A stretch of 10,475 bases of DNA from Flavobacterium sp. (GTDB lineage Bacteria; Bacteroidota; Bacteroidia; Flavobacteriales; Flavobacteriaceae), in the NCBI GenBank assembly GCA_005792865.1, contig SXQR01000250.1, forward strand, positions 1 through 10,475, in the 5' to 3' direction. The notes under the pieces are model-generated. The model ran no database searches. It was not told where the DNA came from and worked only from the letters and a program-made list of their open reading frames with translations. The translations under genes and the position numbers were made by a program. Position 1 is the stretch's first letter. Every line of letters begins with the position of its first letter. Of this stretch, positions 1 through 5,219 are shown one piece after another.

Positions 1-110
1 ACGGCCTCCCCAGCCTCGACCGTCAGCGAGACGTCGTCGACGGCCTTCACGGTCGAAGAGGGCCGGAAGAAAACCTTCCGCTGGACGGGGAAATGGACCT
101 TCAGGTGGTG
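1..110 (-). CDS. Fragment of oligopeptide/dipeptide ABC transporter ATP-binding protein (OppF/DppF-like), probably a chimeric contig end
   Basis: Read on the minus strand, positions 107 down to 3 give an open 35-codon stretch that includes HLKVHFPV and, further on, VKAVDDVSLTVEAGEA. This is the classic N-terminal region of peptide-importer ATPases of the OppF/DppF type, the segment just before the Walker A loop, which would lie beyond base 1. Such proteins energise peptide uptake at the inner membrane. The codons are strongly G/C-ending, and a hand count of positions 1-60 gives 41 G+C, richer than the flavobacterial genes that follow. There is no start codon or upstream gene context: at about 105-117 the sequence switches to the end of bamD on the opposite strand. 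Both gene pieces are broken at the same point, so I infer an artificial or very recent join. The ABC ATPase assignment is firm; the exact subfamily is less so. Confidence 0.75.
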
Positions 111-111
111 G

Positions 112-213
112 CACGGAACCCTGATGAAGTTCAACCCATCCACCAAATTTAAAGGCGAGGCCGATGAAATGCTCGCCAGGATTGATAACGACCTAAAGCA
201 ATACATTAAATAA
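112..213 (+). CDS. bamD: Outer membrane protein assembly factor BamD, C-terminal end only
   Basis: Only the last ~32 codons remain, from about LMKFNPSTKFKGEADEM to the terminal LKQYIK and TAA at 211-213. This matches the C-terminal helix pair of flavobacterial BamD (YfiO), the TPR-like lipoprotein that works with BamA to insert beta-barrel proteins into the outer membrane. The reading frame stays open to base 1, but the residues it gives upstream of about 112 (such as FRWTGKWTFRWW) do not resemble BamD. They are the antisense of the ABC-transporter fragment, so an automatic call starting at base 1 would be chimeric. The stop codon overlaps the next start as TAATG, consistent with an operon with rpoZ. 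The identification rests on a short tail plus the typical neighbour order. Confidence 0.7.
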   Translation, partial: HGTLMKFNPSTKFKGEADEMLARIDNDLKQYIK

Positions 214-536
214 TGAGCATGGACCTAAAGAAAACCACGGCACCCGTAAACACGGTGACCTACAACAAGACCGCCATCGAAGAAGGGACCGGCAACATTT
301 ACGAAGCCATCACCATCATGGCGAAAAGGGCCAACCAGATCAATTCGGAGATCAAGAAGGAGCTCACCGAAAAACTCGAGGAGTTCGCGACTTACAATGA
401 CAGCCTTGAGGAAATCTTTGAGAACAAAGAGCAGATCGAGGTTTCAAAATACTACGAGAAACTTCCAAAACCGCATGCACTTGCGGTCCAGGAGTGGCTT
501 GACGGAAAAATCTACCACAGGGACGCAAGCCTGTAA
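213..536 (+). CDS. rpoZ: DNA-directed RNA polymerase subunit omega, Bacteroidota type
   Basis: This 107-residue protein is the flavobacterial form of the omega subunit, which helps assemble and stabilise RNA polymerase by binding the beta' subunit. The recognisable core is TGNIYEAITIMAKRANQIN (about residues 26-44), which carries the omega-family pattern of an ARRANQI-like helix. A charged helix and a C-terminal PKPHALAVQEWLDGKIYHR block follow, the latter characteristic of the Bacteroidota version. Two starts are possible: ATG at 213, which overlaps the bamD stop by one base, or ATG at 219 giving MDLKK, the usual N-terminus in relatives. I list the longer one because of the coupled TAATG, but 219 is about as likely. 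The stop lies one base before the coaBC start, so translation of the two is probably coupled. Confidence 0.93.
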   Translation: MSMDLKKTTAPVNTVTYNKTAIEEGTGNIYEAITIMAKRANQINSEIKKELTEKLEEFATYNDSLEEIFENKEQIEVSKYYEKLPKPHALAVQEWLDGKIYHRDASL

Positions 537-537
537 G

Positions 538-1743
538 ATGTCGGTCCTTCGCGGAAAGAACATATTGCTCGGGGTCTCTGGCGGGATCGCGGCATATAAG
601 ACGGCCGCGCTGGTCAGGCTTTTGGTGAAATCGGGCGCCCGGGTTCGTGTTGTCATGACCCCGGCCGCCCGTGATTTCGTTACGCCCCTAACGCTTTCTA
701 CCTTATCGAATAACCCCGTCCATTGGGAGTTCTATTCATTGGAGGAAGGTTCCGAATGGAACAACCACGTTGAGATGGGCCTTTGGGCCGATCTGATGAT
801 CATCGCCCCTGCCACCGCGAACACGCTTTCAAAAATGGCAACCGGCAATTGCGACAACCTGTTGGTGGCCTGCTATCTGTCGGCCAAATGCCCGGTCTAT
901 TTCGCGCCCGCCATGGACCTGGACATGTACAAACACCCCTCGACGCTGGAAAGCCTGGAATCCCTGAAAAATTTCGGAAATATCGTGATTCCGGCCGCAT
1001 TTGGTGAACTCGCCAGCGGTTTGGTGGGCGAGGGACGCATGACCGAACCCGAGGACATCGTCAGCTTTATCCAAAAAGATATTGAGTCGAGATTGCCGCT
1101 TCGGGGAAAAAAAATACTGGTTACCGCCGGGCCCACACACGAAGCGATTGATCCCGTGCGTTTTATTGGGAACCATTCCTCGGGAAAGATGGGTTTCGAC
1201 ATCGCCAATGAGGCGGCCTCGCAGGGCGCCCAAGTGGTCCTGGTCAGCGGGCCTGTTTCGCTTTCGGCCGATCACCCGGGCATCGAATTGGTGCGCGTGA
1301 CCTCGGCACAACAGATGCTCGAGGCCTGCCAGAAGCATTTCCCTGACTGCGATGCCGCCGTTGCCGCCGCTGCCGTTGCCGATTTCAGGCCTGTAACGGC
1401 CGCGCCCGAAAAAATCAAGAAGGACGGCGCCACGATGGAAGTCATGTTGGAAAAGACCACGGATATCCTGGCCTGGATGGGGACCGTCAAGCAGGACAGG
1501 TTCCTCGTGGGCTTTGCACTGGAAACCGAAAATGAATACGGGAATGCCGTATCCAAGATCAAGAAAAAAAACCTAGATTTGATCGTTCTCAATTCGCTGC
1601 GTGACCAAGGTTCCGGATTTGGCCATCCCACCAACAAGGTGACGTTCATCGACAGAGAATTGCGCACCGAAGCCATGGAGCTCAAATCCAAGGAAGCGGT
1701 GGCGCGGGACCTGATCGCTAAAATTGCCGCACATTATGAATAA
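538..1743 (+). CDS. coaBC: Bifunctional phosphopantothenoylcysteine decarboxylase / phosphopantothenate-cysteine ligase
   Basis: This 401-residue cytosolic enzyme (Dfp) carries out two consecutive steps of coenzyme A synthesis: ligation of cysteine to 4'-phosphopantothenate, then FMN-dependent decarboxylation to 4'-phosphopantetheine. The N-terminal CoaC half (about 1-180) shows the flavin-binding SGGIAAYK (14-21), the catalytic His77 in NNHVEMG, PAMDLDMY (125-131) and GLVGEGRM (161-168). The C-terminal CoaB half (about 188-401) shows ILVTAGPTHEAIDPVRFI, the nucleotide-binding NHSSGKMG (212-219), AAAVADFRP (278-286) and KIKK (292-295). Two residues differ from the E. coli enzyme: Asp stands where the PxMNxxMW motif has Asn, and Ser160 where the flap has ACG cysteine. 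I recall both as common in Bacteroidota enzymes. The frame is open further upstream to 397, but ATG at 538 gives the normal N-terminus and avoids overlapping rpoZ. Confidence 0.96.
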   Translation: MSVLRGKNILLGVSGGIAAYKTAALVRLLVKSGARVRVVMTPAARDFVTPLTLSTLSNNPVHWEFYSLEEGSEWNNHVEMGLWADLMIIAPATANTLSKMATGNCDNLLVACYLSAKCPVYFAPAMDLDMYKHPSTLESLESLKNFGNIVIPAAFGELASGLVGEGRMTEPEDIVSFIQKDIESRLPLRGKKILVTAGPTHEAIDPVRFIGNHSSGKMGFDIANEAASQGAQVVLVSGPVSLSADHPGIELVRVTSAQQMLEACQKHFPDCDAAVAAAAVADFRPVTAAPEKIKKDGATMEVMLEKTTDILAWMGTVKQDRFLVGFALETENEYGNAVSKIKKKNLDLIVLNSLRDQGSGFGHPTNKVTFIDRELRTEAMELKSKEAVARDLIAKIAAHYE

Positions 1744-2623
1744 GATATTGCTCTGCCTGTTATTTGCCTGTACCGCATCGGTTGCGCAGCAGCTCAACTG
1801 CACCGTCACCGTCAATGCCGAGACCATCGCAAATGCCAATCCGCAAACCTTCAAGACGCTGGAGAATTCGCTTAATGAATTCATCAACCGAACGGATTGG
1901 ACCGGTGAAAAATACGAACAGCACGAGCGCATTAACTGCTCGATGTACATTACCCTCAGCGCCTTTGGCAATGGGGATACCTACACGGCGTCGATCCAGG
2001 TCCAGAGTGCGAGGCCGGTCCACAATTCCACCTATTCCTCGCCGATACTGAACTTTAACGACAAGGACCTAAGCTTTCGCTACGCCGAATTCGAGCGGCT
2101 CGTTTTCAACCCGACGAGCTTCGATTCCAATTTGGTTTCGGTCGTGGCCTTTTATTGTTTCGTGATCATCGGCCTCGATGCCGATACGTTCGCGCCAGGT
2201 GGCGGAACACCATGGCTGGAGGTCGCGCGTGAGGTGGCCAACGTGGCACAGCAGGGCGGTTACAAGGGTTGGGCACAGGCCGACGGGAACCAGAACCGCT
2301 ACTTTTTGATCAATGACCTGCTCTCGCCCACATATTCGCCGTTCCGCGATGCGATGTTCGAATACCATTTCGGGGGAATGGATACGATGGCGCGCGACCA
2401 GAAGGCGGCCAAGGAAAAGATCGCGAAGTCGCTTGAAACCCTGTCGCAACTCTATACGGTCAGGCCAAACGCTTTCCTTACAAGGGTTTTCTTCGATGCG
2501 AAGAGCGACGAGATCGTGTCGGTGTTTTCGGGCGGTCCGTCCATACCCGTGACGGGCGTCGTGGACAACCTGAACCGGATATCCCCGCTGAATTCCAGCA
2601 AATGGTCACGCATCAGGTTTTGA
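1736..2623 (+). CDS. porD: DUF4835 / PorD-family protein, linked to type IX secretion
   Basis: This 295-residue exported protein begins with a short signal peptide (MNKILLCLLFACTASVA, probable cleavage before QQ) and continues into LNCTVTVNAETIANANPQTFKTLENSL, the hallmark start of the DUF4835 family. Members are annotated as PorD, a protein associated with the Bacteroidota type IX secretion system; its precise role is not established. Further family-like stretches are FINRTDWTGEKYEQHERINCSM, a central hydrophobic LVSVVAFYCFVIIGLDADTF, and PFRDAMFEYHFGGMD near residue 205. The start at 1736 overlaps the last codons of coaBC by 8 bp; an in-frame ATG at 1724 would extend into coaBC and spoil the signal peptide. 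The position between coaBC and recN is the usual flavobacterial arrangement. Two T9SS cargo genes lie downstream in the same window. Confidence 0.82.
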   Translation: MNKILLCLLFACTASVAQQLNCTVTVNAETIANANPQTFKTLENSLNEFINRTDWTGEKYEQHERINCSMYITLSAFGNGDTYTASIQVQSARPVHNSTYSSPILNFNDKDLSFRYAEFERLVFNPTSFDSNLVSVVAFYCFVIIGLDADTFAPGGGTPWLEVAREVANVAQQGGYKGWAQADGNQNRYFLINDLLSPTYSPFRDAMFEYHFGGMDTMARDQKAAKEKIAKSLETLSQLYTVRPNAFLTRVFFDAKSDEIVSVFSGGPSIPVTGVVDNLNRISPLNSSKWSRIRF

Positions 2624-2633
2624 TCCTGCCCCG

Positions 2634-4286
2634 ATGCTGACCTCACTCCATATCGAGAATTTTGCGCTGATCGACAGCCTCTCCATCGATTTTTCTGATG
2701 GTTTTTCGATCATCACCGGCGAGACCGGCGCCGGCAAATCCATATTGCTGGGTGCGCTGGGCCTGGCACTTGGCAAACGCGCCGATTCCACATCCCTTCG
2801 CGATCCCGAAAAAAAATGTGTCATCGAAGCACATTTCGATGTCGCGGCCTATGGATTGGAGTCGCGTTTCGAGGACCTGGGGCTCGACTATGATCCGCAG
2901 ACCATCATCCGCCGGGAAATCCTGCCGGGAGGAAAATCCCGCGCCTTTGTCAATGACAGCCCCGCTAACCTGCAGGCCCTGACAGAACTGTCGGCTAACC
3001 TGATCGACATCCATTCCCAGCACGAGACAAGGTCCCTGTCCGATTCCGAGAATCAATTCAGGATATTGGATGCCCTTGCCGGTAATGGGACGCTTTTGGC
3101 CGAATACACCCTGAAGCTTTCCCGGTATCGCGATATGCGGGCCGAACTTGAGGACATGCGCAAGCGATTCACCGATTCGGCGCGCGAAAGTGATTACAAG
3201 GCCTTCCTGCTCACCGAACTTACCGAGGCCCGGCTGGATGCGCTTGACCAGGCCGAACTGGAATCGGAAGGCGCGATGCTGGAAAACATGAGTTCCATCA
3301 TGGAACAGCTCGAACGCGCTCGGGCATTTGCCGAGGATGAGCAGTTCGGGTTTTTGTCACCGCTGCGTGAATTCAAGGTGGGGCTCCAAAAACTTGCACC
3401 GTTTTCCAGTTCTTATGACGAGTGGGCCGCACGGGCCTCGGCATCGATGATCGAGCTGCGGGATCTGGTATCGGAACTTTCCGCGAACGCCGCCTCGCTT
3501 TCCGTCGATCCCGGACGTTTGGAAATCGTCAATGCACAATTGCAGGGGCTCTATAATTTGCAGAAGAAGCACCATGTCGCCACCGTTGCCGAACTCATCG
3601 AGATCCGCGATGGTCTGGCCGCCGCCGCCGATGTGGATGCGAACCTGGGTGAAAATATCGCCCGCACCGAAATTGAAATCGCGACCCTGGAGTCGGAACT
3701 CAAGGCGCTTGCAGGCCAGATCACCGCATCGCGAAGGGCCGCATCTCCAACGCTTTCCGAAAAGATCGGGTCGATCCTGCAAAACCTCGGCATGCCGCAT
3801 GCGCTTTTCCAGGCCGATCTCTCCCCTGCACAGGACTTTCTTTTCAACGGCACCGACCGTATCGAGTTTATGTTCGCGGCCAACAAGGGTTCAGGGTTCG
3901 CGCCGATGCGCAAAGTCGCGTCCGGAGGCGAGATGTCGCGGATCATGCTGGCGGTCAAGGCGGTGCTGGCGGGATATGCGAAACTTCCGGCCATCATTTT
4001 TGACGAGATCGATACGGGCGTTTCGGGCGAAATCGCAGATTCCATGGGAAACATCATGAACGCGATGGCGCAGTCGATGCAGGTTTTTGCGATCACGCAC
4101 CTTCCGCAGATCGCGGCCAAGGGCAGCCGCCATTACAAGGTCTTCAAGACGGTGTCCGATGGCCGCACCCAAACCGGTATTGCCGAACTCGAGGGCGAAC
4201 GGCGGATCGCGGAAATCGCGCAGATGCTGTCGGGTTCGCAGGTCTCGGAGTCGGCCATAAATCACGCGCGGGCCTTGCTTTCGTGA
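2634..4286 (+). CDS. recN: DNA repair protein RecN (SMC-like ATPase)
   Basis: This 550-residue protein has the normal length and layout of RecN, a cohesin/SMC-like ATPase acting in recombinational repair of double-strand breaks. The N-terminal ATPase lobe begins MLTSLHIENFALIDSLSIDF and carries the Walker A GETGAGKS at residues 29-36. Next come the Q-loop-region segment LIDIHSQHETRSL, a long charged central section (about 150-390) suited to a coiled coil with a hinge, and a C-terminal lobe. The latter has the ABC signature ASGGEMSR (429-436), Walker B LPAIIFDEIDTG (Asp457, Glu458) and the switch histidine in ITHLPQIAA (His489). The start follows the porD stop by 10 bp, with no obvious Shine-Dalgarno sequence, as is usual in this phylum. 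The gene's last bases contain the -33 element of the fabI promoter. Confidence 0.97.
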   Translation: MLTSLHIENFALIDSLSIDFSDGFSIITGETGAGKSILLGALGLALGKRADSTSLRDPEKKCVIEAHFDVAAYGLESRFEDLGLDYDPQTIIRREILPGGKSRAFVNDSPANLQALTELSANLIDIHSQHETRSLSDSENQFRILDALAGNGTLLAEYTLKLSRYRDMRAELEDMRKRFTDSARESDYKAFLLTELTEARLDALDQAELESEGAMLENMSSIMEQLERARAFAEDEQFGFLSPLREFKVGLQKLAPFSSSYDEWAARASASMIELRDLVSELSANAASLSVDPGRLEIVNAQLQGLYNLQKKHHVATVAELIEIRDGLAAAADVDANLGENIARTEIEIATLESELKALAGQITASRRAASPTLSEKIGSILQNLGMPHALFQADLSPAQDFLFNGTDRIEFMFAANKGSGFAPMRKVASGGEMSRIMLAVKAVLAGYAKLPAIIFDEIDTGVSGEIADSMGNIMNAMAQSMQVFAITHLPQIAAKGSRHYKVFKTVSDGRTQTGIAELEGERRIAEIAQMLSGSQVSESAINHARALLS

Positions 4287-4304
4287 GATAATCCGCTATA
4301 TTTG
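4275..4304 (+). promoter_or_regulatory. fabI promoter, Bacteroidota primary-sigma type
   Basis: TTG at 4275-4277 is followed after exactly 19 bp by TATATTTG at 4297-4304, a full match to the Bacteroidota TTG-N19-TAnnTTTG housekeeping promoter. The -33 element lies within the last codons of recN. Transcription would start near 4310, leaving a leader of about 18-20 nt before the fabI ATG. No terminator separates recN from fabI, so fabI may also receive read-through. Confidence 0.78.
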
Positions 4305-4328
4305 TCGAGGCTAATCAATACCAATAAT

Positions 4329-5138
4329 ATGTACAATCTACTCAAAGGCAAAAGGGGCATCATCTTCGGCGCCCTGGACGAGAATTCGATTGCCTGGAAA
4401 ACCGCCGAGCGCGTCCACGAAGAGGGCGGAACTTTCGTGCTGACCAACGCCCCGATCGCCATGCGCATGGGTACCATCAACCAATTGGCAGACAGGACCG
4501 GTTCCAAGATCATCCCCGCCGACGCCACGTCGGTACAGGATCTTGAGAAATTGGTTACCGAGGCGATGGAAATCCTGGGCGGCAAGCTCGATTTCGTTTT
4601 GCACTCCATCGGCATGTCGGTAAACGTCCGCAAGGGCAACCACTACACAAGCCAGAACTACGAGTATACACAAAAGGGCTGGGACGTTTCGGCCGTATCG
4701 TTCCACAAGGTCATGCAGGTACTTTACCAGAAAGATGCGATGAACGAGTGGGGCAGCATCGTCGCCCTTACCTACATGGCCGCACAGCGCGTTTTCCCCG
4801 ATTACAATGACATGGCCGACAATAAGGCATACCTGGAGTCCATCGCGCGGAGTTTCGGGTATTTCTTTGGAAAGGACAAAAAGGTCCGCGTCAATACGAT
4901 TTCACAGTCACCGACCCCAACCACAGCCGGACAGGGCGTGAAGGGTTTCGACGGCTTCATTTCCTACGCCGACAAGATGTCACCGCTGGGAAATGCGACG
5001 GCATTGGATTGCGCCAATTACACCGTTGCGATGTTCAGCGACCTCACGAAAAGGGTCACGCTTCAAAATCTCTACAACGACGGCGGCTTTTCCAATATGG
5101 GTGTCAGCCAGCAGGTTATGGAAACTTTTACGAAATAA
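4329..5138 (+). CDS. fabI: Enoyl-[acyl-carrier-protein] reductase (NADH), FabI
   Basis: This 269-residue cytosolic enzyme reduces trans-2-enoyl-ACP to acyl-ACP, the last step of each fatty-acid elongation cycle. It is an SDR-fold FabI: the N-terminal Rossmann motif appears as KGKRGIIFGALDENSIAWKTA, a variant of the FabI glycine-rich loop. DFVLHSIGMSV (88-98) forms the central cofactor strand. The catalytic set is Tyr149 in SIVALTY plus the FabI-type Tyr-x6-Lys at Tyr159 and Lys166 in YNDMADNKAYLE, followed by VRVNTISQSPTPT. The start at 4329 (MYNLLKGKRG) gives the family N-terminus; an in-frame TTG at 4302 lies inside the -7 promoter element and is therefore unlikely. Promoter upstream and terminator downstream suggest a monocistronic unit, possibly with some read-through from recN. 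Confidence 0.96.
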   Translation: MYNLLKGKRGIIFGALDENSIAWKTAERVHEEGGTFVLTNAPIAMRMGTINQLADRTGSKIIPADATSVQDLEKLVTEAMEILGGKLDFVLHSIGMSVNVRKGNHYTSQNYEYTQKGWDVSAVSFHKVMQVLYQKDAMNEWGSIVALTYMAAQRVFPDYNDMADNKAYLESIARSFGYFFGKDKKVRVNTISQSPTPTTAGQGVKGFDGFISYADKMSPLGNATALDCANYTVAMFSDLTKRVTLQNLYNDGGFSNMGVSQQVMETFTK

Positions 5139-5155
5139 TAGTGTTAAACACAACG

Positions 5156-5183
5156 GCCCGCTTTTTTGGCGGGCTTTTTTTTT
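5156..5183 (+). terminator. Rho-independent terminator after fabI
   Basis: A perfect 6-bp G+C stem (GCCCGC at 5156-5161 with GCGGGC at 5169-5174) closes a 7-nt T-rich loop and is followed by nine T residues (5175-5183). It lies 17 bases after the fabI stop. Confidence 0.9.
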
Positions 5184-5194
5184 GCTTATCTTTA
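5166..5194 (+). promoter_or_regulatory. Possible promoter of the first T9SS cargo gene
   Basis: TATCTTTA at 5187-5194 matches TAnnTTTG except for the last base, with TTG at 5166-5168 and an 18-bp spacer. The -33 element would fall in the loop of the fabI terminator. Initiation near 5200 would leave a leader of about 20 nt. The T-rich surroundings make a chance TTG likely, so support is moderate. Confidence 0.45.
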
Positions 5195-5219
5195 ACGCTT
5201 GAACCAAAAACCTATTTTA

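Noticed and set aside
1..111. Plus-strand open frame continuing bamD upstream to base 1
   Set aside because: The residues are not BamD-like, and the opposite strand gives a clear ABC-transporter segment, so the open frame is a by-product of G+C-rich antisense sequence.
397..537. Longer N-terminus for coaBC starting at 397
   Set aside because: It would lie inside rpoZ in another frame and has no family similarity; ATG at 538 gives the normal CoaBC N-terminus one base after the rpoZ stop.
829..1338. 169-codon open frame on the minus strand inside coaBC
   Set aside because: It is antisense to a well-conserved enzyme and shows no recognisable domain; such frames are common opposite G+C-rich genes.
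1751..1772. Lipoprotein signal (LFAC) in the PorD-type protein
   Set aside because: The cysteine is only at residue 12 with Phe at -2, and an ordinary signal-peptidase site (SVA before QQ) fits better.
3532..4059. 175-codon plus-strand open frame in another frame of recN
   Set aside because: Its Arg/Ser/Pro-rich translation and full overlap with the RecN C-terminal lobe mark it as an out-of-frame shadow.
3551..4120. 189-codon open frame on the minus strand inside recN
   Set aside because: It lies opposite the conserved ATPase motifs and has a low-complexity Ser/Ala-rich composition typical of a shadow frame.
4302..4328. TTG start extending FabI by nine residues
   Set aside because: The TTG is part of the TATATTTG promoter element, so it would not be in the mRNA made from that promoter.
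5199..5219. TTG start extending the first cargo protein by seven residues
   Set aside because: The extension would place polar residues before a normal signal peptide; ATG at 5220 is better.
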